A stretch of DNA of 64,000 nt, taken from the NCBI GenBank assembly GCA_039177555.1, contig JBCDFV010000007.1, forward strand, positions 73,951-137,950, given 5' to 3'. A program made the translations under genes and the position numbers. Origin of the DNA: JANQGH01 sp039177555. GTDB taxonomy: Bacteria; Pseudomonadota; Alphaproteobacteria; DSM-16000; Inquilinaceae. Under the pieces are notes generated by a model that was not told where the DNA came from, made no database searches, and saw only the letters and a list, made by a program, of their open reading frames with translations. Positions 1 to 8,524 of this stretch are shown here, one piece after another; within the stretch, counting starts at the first letter, position 1; each line of letters begins with the position of its first letter.

Positions 1-577
1 TGGGCCCGGCCGACAGGGCGTTCACGCGGATGCCATCGGGGCCGAGGTCGGAGGCCAGATAGCGCACGCTGGCCTCCAGCGCGGCCTTGGCGACGCCCAT
101 GACGTTGTAGTTTGGCACGACGCGTTCGGCACCCAGATAGGTCAGCGTCAGCAGGCTGCCCCCCTCTGTCATCATGGCCGTCGCGCGCTGGGCAAGCGCG
201 GTGAACGAATAACAGGACACCCGCATGGTGAGCTGGAAGTTGTCGAGCGAGGTGTCGAGATACCGGCCCTTCAACTCGTCCTTGTCGGAAAACGCCACGC
301 AATGGACCAGAAAGTCGAGCTTGTCCCAATGCTCGCGCAGGCGGTCGAAGACCGCATCCATGCTTGCCGGGTCCTCGACATCGCAGGGCAGCACGATGGA
401 CGAGCCGACGCTTTCGGCCAAGGGTTCCACGCGCTTGCGCAGCGCGTCGAGCTGATAGGTGAAGGCCAGTTCCGCGCCGTGTTCGCGTGCGGCGGACGCA
501 ATGTGCCAGGCGATCGAATGGCCGTTGGCGACACCCAAAACCAGGCCGCGCTTGCCGGCCAGCAATCCCGAACTCAA
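1..577 (-). CDS. fabI: Enoyl-[acyl-carrier-protein] reductase (NADH), partial
   Basis: NADH-dependent enoyl-ACP reductase, the last step of each fatty acid elongation cycle. The reading frame is open from the window edge to a TTG start at 577. The N-terminus reads MSSGLLAGKRGLVLGVANGHSIAW, with the atypical SDR nucleotide loop of the FabI family. Further on are the family's NYNVMGVAKAALE active-site Lys segment and ASDLGPDGIRVNALSAGP. About 192 codons are visible of an expected 260-270, so the C-terminus lies outside the window. TTG is preferred because GGAG stands about 9 bases upstream and no ATG is placed well; only 4 bases separate it from the fabB stop. It is the third gene of fabA-fabB-fabI. 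Confidence 0.93.
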   Translation of the reverse strand, partial: MSSGLLAGKRGLVLGVANGHSIAWHIASAAREHGAELAFTYQLDALRKRVEPLAESVGSSIVLPCDVEDPASMDAVFDRLREHWDKLDFLVHCVAFSDKDELKGRYLDTSLDNFQLTMRVSCYSFTALAQRATAMMTEGGSLLTLTYLGAERVVPNYNVMGVAKAALEASVRYLASDLGPDGIRVNALSAGP

Positions 578-581
578 GAAC

Positions 582-1799
582 CTACTCCGCGAGTTTTTTG
601 AAGACGAGGCAGGCGTTGGTGCCGCCAAAGCCGAAGCTGTTCGACATCACACAGTTCAAACCGGCATTGTCCCGCCGCTCGGTCACGATGTTCATGCCCT
701 CCGCGTCCGCGTCCAACGTCTCGATGTTGGCCGACGCGGCGACGAAGTCGTTGTCCAGCATCAACAGCGAATAGATGACCTCTTGGACCCCGGTGGCGCC
801 CTGCGAATGGCCGGCCAGGGATTTTGTCGAACTCAACATCGGCACCTTGTCGCCGAACGTTTCCTTGATCGCGACCAGTTCGCTGGTGTCGCCCACCGGC
901 GTGGAGGTGCCGTGGGTGTTGATGTAGTCGATCGGATAGTCCAGCGGCGCCATGGCCTGGCGCATGCAGCGCACCGCGCCCTCGCCGGATGGCTGGACCA
1001 TGTCGTAACCGTCGGAGGTGGCGCCGTAGCCGACCAGTTCGCCATAGATCTTTGCGCCGCGCGCTTTGGCGTGCTCAAGCTCCTCCAGCACCACGACCCC
1101 GCCGCCGCCGGAGATGACGAAGCCGTCGCGGTCGGCATCGTAGGCGCGCGAGGCCCGTTCCGGCGTGTCGTTGTACTTGGACGACAGGGCGCCCATGGCG
1201 TCGAACAGCACGGTCAGTGTCCAGTGCAGTTCCTCGCCGCCGCCGGCGAACACGATGTCCTGCTTGCCCCACTGGATCATCTCCGCGCCGTTGCCGATGC
1301 AGTGGGCGCTGGTGGAGCACGCCGAACTGATCGAATAGTTCACGCCAAGGATCTTGAACGGGGTGGCCAGGGTCGCCGATGTCGTCGACGACATGCAGCG
1401 CGGCACCATGTAGGGGCCGACCTTCTTCGGGCTCTTCTCCCGCGCGATATCGGCGGCGGCCACCAGGTTGGAGGTCGACGGCCCGCCCGAGCCCATGATC
1501 AGGCCGGTGCGTTCGTGCGAGATCTCGTTCGCCTCCAGGCCCGCATCGGCGATGGCCTGTTCCATGGCGATGTAATTGTAGGCCGCGCCATCGCCCATGA
1601 AGCGGCGCAGCTTGCGGTCGATATGGTCCTCGACATTCAGCTTGATCGAGCCGTGGATGTGGCTGCGGAAGCCCATCTCTTTATAGGTTTCACAAGCAAC
1701 GATGCCGGACCGGCCCTCGCGCAGGCTGGCCACGGCCTCATCGGCGTTGTTGCCGATGCTGCTGACGATACCCAGGCCGGTGACGACGACGCGTCTCAT
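582..1799 (-). CDS. fabB: Beta-ketoacyl-ACP synthase I
   Basis: Condensing enzyme that elongates unsaturated acyl-ACPs after FabA has made the cis double bond. The 405 residues match the family's usual length. The Cys-His-His triad is visible: Cys161 in SSACSTSAH, His296 in NTHGTSTPVGD and His331 in LAGHSQGATG. The glycine-rich segment before the C-terminal half (DGFVISGGGG) is also present. It lies between fabA (57-base gap) and fabI (4-base gap) on one strand, so the three are probably one transcript. Confidence 0.97.
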   Translation of the reverse strand: MRRVVVTGLGIVSSIGNNADEAVASLREGRSGIVACETYKEMGFRSHIHGSIKLNVEDHIDRKLRRFMGDGAAYNYIAMEQAIADAGLEANEISHERTGLIMGSGGPSTSNLVAAADIAREKSPKKVGPYMVPRCMSSTTSATLATPFKILGVNYSISSACSTSAHCIGNGAEMIQWGKQDIVFAGGGEELHWTLTVLFDAMGALSSKYNDTPERASRAYDADRDGFVISGGGGVVVLEELEHAKARGAKIYGELVGYGATSDGYDMVQPSGEGAVRCMRQAMAPLDYPIDYINTHGTSTPVGDTSELVAIKETFGDKVPMLSSTKSLAGHSQGATGVQEVIYSLLMLDNDFVAASANIETLDADAEGMNIVTERRDNAGLNCVMSNSFGFGGTNACLVFKKLAE

Positions 1800-1856
1800 C
1801 TTCTGGCCTCATCCACTCGCGGTTCTGACGCCGTCAGCCACGACGGCGCTTCGGTG

Positions 1857-2372
1857 TTACTTGTCGTCGGGCCGGGTAAACAGGCCGACGCGCAGATCCT
1901 TGGCCTCATACATAGGTTCTCCGTCGACGACCATCGAGCCGTCGGCGATCCCCAATACCAGGCGGCGGTTCACAACGCGCCTGATGTCCAGACGATAGGT
2001 CGCTAGCTTGGCGGTCGGCAAGACCTCACCGCTGAACTTGACCTCGCCGGTGGAAATGGCGCGGCCGCGGCCCGGCGCACCGGTCCAGCCCAGGTAGAAG
2101 CCCAAGAGCTGCCACAACGCGTCCAGCCCCAGGCAGCCCGGCATGATCGGGTCGGATTCAAAATGGCACTTGAAGAACCAGAGGTCCGGTTTGAGGTCGA
2201 ATTCCGCCACCAACTCGCCCTTGCCATAGGCGCCACCTTCGGCCGAGATGTGGGTGATCCGGTCGACCATCAGCATCGGCGGCAGGGGCAGCCGTGCGTT
2301 GTTGGGGCCGAACAGCTCGCCATGCGCGCAGCGCAGCAGGTCTTCATAGGGGTAGCTGTTCTGGCCGGTCAC
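1857..2372 (-). CDS. fabA: 3-hydroxydecanoyl-ACP dehydratase/isomerase
   Basis: Bifunctional hot-dog enzyme that dehydrates 3-hydroxydecanoyl-ACP and isomerises trans-2 to cis-3-decenoyl-ACP, starting unsaturated fatty acid synthesis. A GTG start at 2372 gives 171 residues, the usual FabA length. The catalytic pair falls at the canonical positions: His70 in FFKCHFESDP and Asp84 in CLGLDALWQL. An ATG 159 bases upstream would add a low-complexity Arg/Pro-rich extension with no family counterpart, so it is rejected. The gene is divergent from irr. Confidence 0.95.
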   Translation of the reverse strand: MTGQNSYPYEDLLRCAHGELFGPNNARLPLPPMLMVDRITHISAEGGAYGKGELVAEFDLKPDLWFFKCHFESDPIMPGCLGLDALWQLLGFYLGWTGAPGRGRAISTGEVKFSGEVLPTAKLATYRLDIRRVVNRRLVLGIADGSMVVDGEPMYEAKDLRVGLFTRPDDK

Positions 2373-2578
2373 TGGATTTCCGTCACGTCGTCGTCTAGGG
2401 GCGTTCTTGAGAGGCCGGGCGTGGCCAAGGCGATCATTCGCGCGCGACTCTAGCGGTTTTGCACACTCAGACAAGGGCGAAACGGGGACGGCCGATCGAC
2501 CCCCCGGTGGCGCGTCAGTTTGGCCGCGCATCGACCAAATCCCTTCAAATCTCGATTCTTTTGGGCCATATGTTTCAA

Positions 2579-3010
2579 ATGACGGAACGCCGCCCCTATC
2601 GGCAGATTGTCGAACGCCTGCAAAGCGCGGGTTTGCGACCGACCCAACAGCGCATGGCGCTGGCCAGGCTGCTGTTCGAAGGGCGTGACCGCCATGTGAC
2701 CGCCGAGCAGCTTCACGGCGAGGTGCAGGCGGCGCGGCGGCCGGTCTCGCTGGCGACGGTCTACAACACGCTGAACCAGTTCACCCGCGCCGGCCTGCTG
2801 CGCGAGGTGGTGGTCGGCGCCGGGCGATCCTACTTCGACACCAACGTGGCCAACCACCACCATTTCTTCCACTCAGGCAGCGGCGAACTGACGGATATCG
2901 ACGGGGCGTCGATTCGCATCGATGGGCTGCCGGAACCGCCCGACGGCGCCGCCATCGAGCGGGTCGATATCGTGATCAGGCTGGCCGATACCGCCGATCG
3001 GGAAGGCTGA
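2579..3010 (+). CDS. irr: Iron response regulator, Fur superfamily
   Basis: Alphaproteobacterial Fur-family regulator that senses iron through haem status. The winged helix with the recognition segment RPVSLATVYNTLNQFTRAGLL is followed by the Irr-type histidine cluster NHHHFF and the dimerisation half ending in IERVDIVIRLA. The start at 2579 (MTERRPYRQIV) gives 143 residues, typical for Irr. An in-frame ATG at 2570 is equally possible, while the farther upstream extension is not supported. It is divergent from fabA, an arrangement common in this class. No convincing ICE box was seen in the 200-base gap. Confidence 0.92.
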   Translation: MTERRPYRQIVERLQSAGLRPTQQRMALARLLFEGRDRHVTAEQLHGEVQAARRPVSLATVYNTLNQFTRAGLLREVVVGAGRSYFDTNVANHHHFFHSGSGELTDIDGASIRIDGLPEPPDGAAIERVDIVIRLADTADREG

Positions 3011-3028
3011 AACGGTCGTCTCGAAGCG

Positions 3029-3230
3029 TCGGATTGGTTCGAAACCCTGGCCAAGGCCGAGAAGTTGCATGCCGGCCGTCTGCAAAAAGCCCTGGAGACC
3101 ATCGCCTGATCCCGCCTGGCTGCACGACTATCGAGTCTGTTGGATCAGCGCGGATGGGGGACTTTCGCCTTGCCCGGATGGATTGGATTCGGCGCCCGGC
3201 CCTGAAGACATTCCGGAAGGCTGCCCGGCC
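3029..3230 (+). pseudogene. Rubrerythrin C-terminal relic (possible)
   Basis: Just after irr, 26 codons (3029-3106) followed by TGA read SDWFETLAKAEKLHAGRLQK and onward. This closely resembles the last helix of alphaproteobacterial rubrerythrins (DWFETLAKAERSHANRFQKALD type), including the metal-ligand-like E..H spacing. There is no start codon and no ferritin-like N-terminal half upstream, because that space is occupied by irr. After the stop, in another frame, YRVC, SAPGPEDIPEG and CPAG look like a decayed rubredoxin-type motif; this second part is weak. I infer a deletion that fused the tail of a rubrerythrin gene to the 3' side of irr. Confidence 0.5.
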
Positions 3231-3233
3231 GGG

Positions 3234-3764
3234 TCAGTCAACCGCCTCGTCGGGATAGACGCCCCACAGGGCGCCGCGCGGCAGCCAGCCCCGTAGGCCC
3301 GAGGCCTCGAACAGGCAATAGGCACCCTCCTGCGCAGCCGGTTCGGGGCATTCGATCAGGTCGCCCAAGACCTGCGGTTCGATGCGGGCGATCAGGCCGG
3401 CGTCCGGCTGCGGGTCGCGCAGCATCTCCTGCGGTTCTTGCGCCATCACGATGGCCGTGCGCCGGCCGCTCAACTGGCTGTGGTGGACCCAGCCGCCTTC
3501 GCCCTGCCAGTCGCGGATCTGACGCCAATTGTCGAACTCGGAGATGATCTCGACGGGCAATCCCTGCTGAACGAACACCCATTCGATGGGATATTGCCGG
3601 CCGGGGCCGGTCCGTACATTGGCCTCGTCATTGCGCATCGAGGCAAACCGGGGGGTCGGCAGGGTCTGCGCGATCGCGTCCAGCGACAAAAGGCCCCACA
3701 GCAAGACGACCATCAGCGCCGTCGCGCGGTTGGCCCCCTTGGCGCTGGCAAGTGATTCGCCCAT
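3234..3764 (-). CDS. Secreted SH3-domain protein (DUF1058-like)
   Basis: A 176-residue exported protein of unknown function. The chosen start at 3764 (MGESLASAKG) gives a clean signal peptide: a basic N-region, a hydrophobic core ALMVVLLWGLLSL and a likely cleavage after AIA. The mature part has a bacterial SH3 core (MRNDEANVRTGPGRQYPIEW, then WRQIRDWQGEGGWVH) and a second, weaker SH3-like unit with CLFEASGLRGWLP. A longer reading from 3863 would put about 33 unrelated residues before the signal peptide. It is divergent from the 2-hydroxyacid dehydrogenase, a pairing often seen in this class. The periplasmic location is inferred. Confidence 0.8.
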   Translation of the reverse strand: MGESLASAKGANRATALMVVLLWGLLSLDAIAQTLPTPRFASMRNDEANVRTGPGRQYPIEWVFVQQGLPVEIISEFDNWRQIRDWQGEGGWVHHSQLSGRRTAIVMAQEPQEMLRDPQPDAGLIARIEPQVLGDLIECPEPAAQEGAYCLFEASGLRGWLPRGALWGVYPDEAVD

Positions 3765-3865
3765 ACCCCCAAGTTCACGGCGGCGGGCGGCCCGGGTCAA
3801 GCGCTGGACAGCGACCGGCCACCCTGCTATGGCCGACCGAACCTTCAGCAAGGCCGACCGCATCC

Positions 3866-4855
3866 ATGCCAGACACCAAACGCCCGTTGGTCATCGTCAC
3901 GCGAAAGCTGCCGGACGTCATAGAGACGCGCATGATGGAGCTGTTCCGTGCGCGGCTGAATCTCGACGACCAGGCCATGGACCGCGCGGCGCTGAAACAG
4001 GCGATGGCGGAGGCCGAGGTGCTTGTGCCGACCGTTACCGACCGCATCGATGAGGACATTCTGTCCGCCGCCGGCCCGAACCTGAAGCTGATCGCCAGCT
4101 TCGGCACGGGCGTTGACCATATCGACCTGCGGGCCGCGCGAGAAAAGCGCCTGACGGTCACCAACACGCCTGGCGTGCTGACCGACGACACCGCCGACAT
4201 GACCATGGCCCTGATCCTGGCCGTGTCGCGGCGCCTGGTGGAAGGCGAGCGGCTGATCCGCGACGGTGCGTGGCAGGGCTGGAGCCCGACCTTCATGCTG
4301 GGCCACCGCTTGAAGGGCAAGCGGCTGGGCATTGTCGGCATGGGCCGTATCGGGCGGGCCCTGGCGCGCCGGGCGCGCGGCTTTGGCCTCTCGATCCACT
4401 ATCACAACCGCAGGCGCGTGCGCGAAGAGGTCGAGCAGGAGCTGGAGGCGACCTATTGGGACAGCCTGGACCAGATGCTGGCCCGCACGGACATCGTATC
4501 GGTGAACTGCCCGCGCACGCCGGCGACCTATCATCTGATGAACGCGCGGCGCCTGAAGCTGATGAAGCGTGATGGGATCATCGTGAACACATCGCGTGGC
4601 GAGGTGATCGACGAAAAGGCGATGGCCGACCTGCTGCGGCAGGGTGAAATCGCCGGGGCGGGGCTGGACGTGTTCGAGAACGAGCCGGCGGTGAACCCGC
4701 GCCTGTTGAAGCTGCCGAACGTGGTGCTGATGCCTCATATGGGCTCGGCCACGATCGAGGGCCGGATCGACATGGGCGAAAAGGTCATCATCAACATCCG
4801 CGCCTTCGCCGACGGCCACGTGCCGCCGGACCGTGTCATCGACACGGAGTTCTGA
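3866..4855 (+). CDS. D-2-hydroxyacid dehydrogenase (glyoxylate/hydroxypyruvate reductase type)
   Basis: NAD(P)-dependent reduction of 2-oxoacids such as glyoxylate or hydroxypyruvate; the exact substrate cannot be read from sequence. The start at 3866 (MPDTKRPLVIVTRK) gives 329 residues, normal for the family, and an upstream extension is rejected. The Rossmann motif GIVGMGRIGRALARR is centred near residue 155. The catalytic Arg lies in NTSRGEVIDE, the Glu in DVFENEPAVNP and the His in MPHMGSATIEGR. It is followed after 23 bases by a GNAT-like gene on the same strand. Confidence 0.9.
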   Translation: MPDTKRPLVIVTRKLPDVIETRMMELFRARLNLDDQAMDRAALKQAMAEAEVLVPTVTDRIDEDILSAAGPNLKLIASFGTGVDHIDLRAAREKRLTVTNTPGVLTDDTADMTMALILAVSRRLVEGERLIRDGAWQGWSPTFMLGHRLKGKRLGIVGMGRIGRALARRARGFGLSIHYHNRRRVREEVEQELEATYWDSLDQMLARTDIVSVNCPRTPATYHLMNARRLKLMKRDGIIVNTSRGEVIDEKAMADLLRQGEIAGAGLDVFENEPAVNPRLLKLPNVVLMPHMGSATIEGRIDMGEKVIINIRAFADGHVPPDRVIDTEF

Positions 4856-4878
4856 GCCCGCCAGGGCGAGAGGCCGCC

Positions 4879-5640
4879 ATGCCCCAGGAAACGCCGGACT
4901 TCGACGTCGTCGCCCTGTCCGCACGACCGGACTTGGACGAGCAGCACACGCAGATCGTGAACGCAGCTTGGCCCGAATTCATGCTGCACGATCCGGTGCT
5001 CGACCGAAACTGGTGGGCCCTGAATGAATGCTTTGCGGACTATCAGTTCGCACTGCTTGACCAGGACGACATCCTCGGTCTCGCCAACACCGTGCCGCTT
5101 CAGTTCACCGGGCCGTTGACGGATCTGCCCGATCGCGGGGTCGATTGGGGGATGGAGAAGGCCGTTCTCGACCATCATCAGGGGGCAGCGCCGAATTGCC
5201 TGATGGGCATTCAGGCCGTCGTCAATCCCGCGCATCGGGCCAAACGGTTGAGCGGGGCCTTGGTGGCCCAGATGGTCGCGCTGGCGGCCCGGATGGGCAT
5301 TCGAACCGTGATCCTTCCCGTGAGACCGAACCAGAAGGCCCAGTTCCCGCTGATCCCGATGGAGCGGTATGTCACCTGGACCAACGATGCCGGCCTTCCC
5401 TACGATGCCTGGCTGCGGGTCCATGTGCGCATGGGCGGCAGGATCATCCGGGTTTGCCCCGATTCCATGCTCATTCCAGGCACGATCGCGGACTGGTCTC
5501 GCTGGACGGGATTAGAGTTCCCGGGCAGCGGGCGCTATTGCGTGCCGGGCGCCCTGAACCCGATCGACATCGACCTTGAACAAGACCAGGGGATCTATCG
5601 CGAGCCGAACGTCTGGGTCGTACACGACGTCGACGATTAG
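4879..5640 (+). CDS. GNAT-like acetyltransferase-fold protein, function unknown
   Basis: A 253-residue cytoplasmic protein with no signal or membrane segment. A segment around AHRAKRLSGALVAQMV resembles the acetyl-CoA pyrophosphate-binding loop and helix of GNAT enzymes. The preceding strands (YQFALLDQDDILGLANTVPL) fit the central beta-sheet. The second half (PMERYVTWTNDAGLPYDAWL and WTGLEFPGSGRY) has no function that I recognise. It follows the hydroxyacid dehydrogenase closely and its stop codon overlaps the convergent moeB stop. The fold is a moderate guess and the substrate is unknown. Confidence 0.65.
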   Translation: MPQETPDFDVVALSARPDLDEQHTQIVNAAWPEFMLHDPVLDRNWWALNECFADYQFALLDQDDILGLANTVPLQFTGPLTDLPDRGVDWGMEKAVLDHHQGAAPNCLMGIQAVVNPAHRAKRLSGALVAQMVALAARMGIRTVILPVRPNQKAQFPLIPMERYVTWTNDAGLPYDAWLRVHVRMGGRIIRVCPDSMLIPGTIADWSRWTGLEFPGSGRYCVPGALNPIDIDLEQDQGIYREPNVWVVHDVDD

Positions 5641-6428
5641 CGATGGGCCGACAGATCGCTGATCGAGGCCTGCGGACCGCATAGCGGGCAGGCCGGGTCG
5701 CGCGGAATGGCCAGCTTGGTGAAGCGCATCGACAGGACGTCGATCAGTAGCAACTGGCCCGACAGGCTGTCGCCGAGGTCAAGCACCGTCTTTACCGCCT
5801 CGACCGCCTGTAATGAGCCGACGACGCCGGCCAGCGCGCCCAAAACCCCCGCCTCGGCACAGTTGGGCACCGCGTCCGGCGGGGGCGGTTCCGGGAACAG
5901 GCAGCGATAGCAAGGATGCGGTGGTCCGTCATAGGCGCGGAAGACCGATAGCTGCCCCTCGAAGCGCAAGAGTGCCGCCGAGACCAGCGGCTTGCGCGCG
6001 AAATAGCAGGCATCGTTCAAGAGATAACGGGTGGCGAAATTGTCGCTGCCGTCGATGACCAGGTCGTAGCTGTCGATCAGGGCTTCGACGTTGGCGGCGC
6101 TCAGCCGCTCCACGATCGCGTCGACGGTGACGTCGGGGTTGAGCGCCGCGATTTTTTGGGCCGCGCTTTCGACCTTCGGCACGCCAAGGGTGCCGGTGTC
6201 GTGGATGACCTGACGCTGCAGGTTCGACAGGTCGACCACATCGTCATCGACAATGCCCAGCCGCCCGAAGCCGGCGGCGGCCAGGTACAGCAGCAACGGC
6301 GCGCCCAACCCGCCGGCCCCCACCACCAGCGCCGAGGTCCGCAGCAGCTTCGCCTGACCGGGCCCACCGATTTCCGGCAGGATCAGATGGCGGGCATAGC
6401 GGTCGATCTGGTCGTCGGTGAGGTCCAT
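5637..6428 (-). CDS. moeB: Molybdopterin-synthase adenylyltransferase (MoeB/ThiF/HesA family)
   Basis: E1-like enzyme that adenylates the C-terminal Gly-Gly of a ubiquitin-like sulfur carrier (MoaD or ThiS). The 263 residues form a single domain. The N-terminal YARHLILPEIG motif is followed by nucleotide-binding VVGAGGLGAP (residues 36-44), the SNLQRQV arginine finger, DGSDNF with the metal-binding Asp, and two zinc CxxC pairs (CYRC and CPLC). There is no C-terminal rhodanese domain. MoaD and ThiS partners cannot be told apart here; nearby cysK fits a sulfur-transfer context. It overlaps the convergent GNAT-like gene tail to tail. Confidence 0.9.
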   Translation of the reverse strand: MDLTDDQIDRYARHLILPEIGGPGQAKLLRTSALVVGAGGLGAPLLLYLAAAGFGRLGIVDDDVVDLSNLQRQVIHDTGTLGVPKVESAAQKIAALNPDVTVDAIVERLSAANVEALIDSYDLVIDGSDNFATRYLLNDACYFARKPLVSAALLRFEGQLSVFRAYDGPPHPCYRCLFPEPPPPDAVPNCAEAGVLGALAGVVGSLQAVEAVKTVLDLGDSLSGQLLLIDVLSMRFTKLAIPRDPACPLCGPQASISDLSAHR

Positions 6429-6508
6429 GCGCCCTTCTTACGGCGCGGGCGCGTGGACCTCAACCAACGTCAGATGGTGCTGACTCTTCGGCCAGGGTGC
6501 TGCGGTGC

Positions 6509-7498
6509 TCACTCCAAGCCCTCGAACAGGGCGGTGGAGAGATAGCGTTCGGCGATCGACGGGATGATGGCGACGATCTGCTTGCCCTCATTGCCGGGCC
6601 GCGCGCCGACCTCCAGCGCCGCCGCGAAGGCAGCACCTGACGAGATGCCGGCGGGCAGCCCTTCCAGCCGGGCGACCTGGCGCGCCATTTCGAAGGCGCG
6701 GTCGTTAGCGATCTGGACCACCTCGTCGATGATGCCCGTATTCAGGATATCCGGCACGAAACCGGCGCCGATGCCCTGGATCTTGTGCGGCCCCGGTTGA
6801 CCGCCGGACAGGATCGGGCTGTCCTCTGGCTCCACGGCGATGGCCTGAAAGCTGGGCTTGCGCTGTTTGATGACCTCTGAAACGCCGGTGATCGTGCCGC
6901 CGGTGCCGACGCCCGAGATCAGGATGTCGACGCCGCCGTTGGTATCGCGCCAGATCTCTTCCGCCGTCGTGTTGCGGTGGATTTCCGGGTTGGCCGCGTT
7001 TTGGAACTGTTGGGGAATGAGGGCGTTCGGCAGTTCCTCGACCAGTTCCTGCGCCTTGGCGATGGCACCCTTCATGCCCTTGGCCGCCTCGGTCAGGTAC
7101 AGCTCCGCGCCCAGCAGCTTCAACATCTTGCGGCGTTCGATCGACATGCTTTCCGGCATGGTCAGGATCAGGCGATAGCCCTTAGCGGCGGCCACGAAGG
7201 CCAGCGCAATGCCGGTGTTGCCCGATGTCGGTTCGACCAGCACCGTCTCGCCCGGCACCGCCTTGCCGCTCGCCTCCAAGGCCTCGACCATCGCCAGGCC
7301 GATCCGGTCCTTAACGCTGGACAGAGGATTGAAGAATTCGAGCTTGGCCAGGATGTCCGCCTTGACGCCGTACTCCGCCGTCAGCTTCGGCACGCGGACC
7401 AGCGGTGTTGCGCCGATCGTATCGAGGATGGAGTCGTAGATCCGCCCCCGAAACTCGGGGTTCCCCGGCGGGGCATTGTCCTGCATGGCAACGCTCAT
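6509..7498 (-). CDS. cysK: Cysteine synthase A (O-acetylserine sulfhydrylase)
   Basis: PLP enzyme that makes L-cysteine from O-acetylserine and sulfide. The 329 residues include PLP-binding Lys63 in NPLSSVKDRIG, substrate loop PTSGNTGIAL and the phosphate-binding GVGTGGTITG. The ATG at 7498 is chosen because AAGGAG lies 8 bases upstream; a GTG 9 bases farther out would overlap that ribosome-binding site. It is preceded on the same strand by an Rrf2 regulator and followed by moeB. Confidence 0.96.
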   Translation of the reverse strand: MSVAMQDNAPPGNPEFRGRIYDSILDTIGATPLVRVPKLTAEYGVKADILAKLEFFNPLSSVKDRIGLAMVEALEASGKAVPGETVLVEPTSGNTGIALAFVAAAKGYRLILTMPESMSIERRKMLKLLGAELYLTEAAKGMKGAIAKAQELVEELPNALIPQQFQNAANPEIHRNTTAEEIWRDTNGGVDILISGVGTGGTITGVSEVIKQRKPSFQAIAVEPEDSPILSGGQPGPHKIQGIGAGFVPDILNTGIIDEVVQIANDRAFEMARQVARLEGLPAGISSGAAFAAALEVGARPGNEGKQIVAIIPSIAERYLSTALFEGLE

Positions 7499-7599
7499 AT
7501 TTAACACTCCTTCATCGTATATTAACTGTTATTCACAGTTCTAGGCGCGAATTTATGGTCGAACGCGCGCAATGCAAAGGACTTTCTCTTTCCCCCCGA

Positions 7600-8055
7600 C
7601 TAGATGGACCAGTCGACCGCCGGCACCCCTTCGCGCGCAATGCCCTTCTCGCGGGCCGCGCGGCACAGATCGTCCACCGTGGTCTCGTCCATCTTGGCCA
7701 TGCAGGCCTCCTGCATCTGGTCCCAAATCGGCCGGACCACCTCGCGACCCAGGTTGGACCCGGCCGGATCGTCGATCGGGTCTTGGGCGCTTTCCATCGC
7801 CCGGACCACGCGGACAATGTCGCCCAGCGAGATCAGGCGCCGTTCGCGGGCCAGGCGATAGCCGCCACGCGGTCCGCGCACGCCGCTTAGTATGCCTGCG
7901 CGGACAAGCTGCTGAAGCACCTGTTCCAAATAACGGCGGGGAATGCCCTGCCGTTCGGTGATGACGCTGCTTTGCACCGGCTGATCGCCGGAATGGTAGG
8001 CGATGTCGACAACGGCCTCGATGGCGAACAGCAGCTTTTTGGACAGGCGGAACAT
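7600..8055 (-). CDS. Rrf2-family transcriptional regulator (CymR-like)
   Basis: A 151-residue winged-helix regulator: MFRLSKKLLFAIEAVVDIAY, then recognition region ITERQGIPRRYLEQVLQQLV and wing VRGPRGGYRLARE. Only two cysteines remain in the C-terminal half (EAC and DLC), so the three-cysteine Fe-S ligand set of IscR is absent; the protein looks more like the cysteine-metabolism regulator CymR. The chosen start at 8055 avoids an extension that would run into dut. Its position directly upstream of cysK suggests control of cysteine synthesis, which is inference. Confidence 0.85.
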   Translation of the reverse strand: MFRLSKKLLFAIEAVVDIAYHSGDQPVQSSVITERQGIPRRYLEQVLQQLVRAGILSGVRGPRGGYRLARERRLISLGDIVRVVRAMESAQDPIDDPAGSNLGREVVRPIWDQMQEACMAKMDETTVDDLCRAAREKGIAREGVPAVDWSI

Positions 8056-8062
8056 GGCTGCG

Positions 8063-8524
8063 TCAGCTTTGCGTGCCGGTGGAGCCGAAACCGCCGCCGC
8101 CGCGCGCGGTCTCGTCCAGGCTCGATACGACACGCCACGTCGCCCGTTCGTGCCGGGCAATGACCATTTGCGCGATGCGCATGCCGCGTTCGATCGTGAA
8201 CGCCGCGTCGCCCAGGTTGGCCAGGATGACCTTCACCTCGCCGCGATAGTCTGCGTCGATGGTTCCCGGGCTGTTCGGCAGCGTGATGCCGTGGCGCAGC
8301 GCCAGGCCGGACCGGGGGCGCACCTGCGCCTCGAACCCTTCGGGCAAGGCAATCGTCAGGCCGGTCGGGATCAGTTCGCGCTGGCCGGGTTGCAAGACCA
8401 CGGGTTCGTCCACCGCCGCCAGCAGGTCCATGCCGGCCGCCAGGTCGGTGGCGTAGGCGGGCAGCGGCAGGTCGGCGCCGTGCGGCAGGCGGGCCACGGC
8501 GATTTCAAGCGGCTTGATGGTCAT
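8063..8524 (-). CDS. dut: dUTP diphosphatase
   Basis: Trimeric dUTPase that hydrolyses dUTP to dUMP and pyrophosphate. The 153 residues carry the five family motifs: AAGMDLLA (1), RPRSGLA (2), GTIDADYRGEVKV with the uracil-site Asp/Tyr (3), RIAQMVI (4) and the flexible glycine-rich arm RGGGGFGSTG (5). Its ATG overlaps the coaBC stop by 4 bases (ATGA), so the two are translationally coupled, as in many bacteria. Confidence 0.97.
   Translation of the reverse strand: MTIKPLEIAVARLPHGADLPLPAYATDLAAGMDLLAAVDEPVVLQPGQRELIPTGLTIALPEGFEAQVRPRSGLALRHGITLPNSPGTIDADYRGEVKVILANLGDAAFTIERGMRIAQMVIARHERATWRVVSSLDETARGGGGFGSTGTQS

Noticed and set aside
459..2006. A 515-codon plus-strand open frame across fabB and fabA
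   Set aside because: It lies antisense to two certain genes, has an Arg/His/Gly-rich composition typical of high-GC shadow frames and no recognisable domain.
2373..2578. An Irr iron-control element (ICE box) between fabA and irr
   Set aside because: No stretch with the expected inverted TTTAGAA-like arms was visible.
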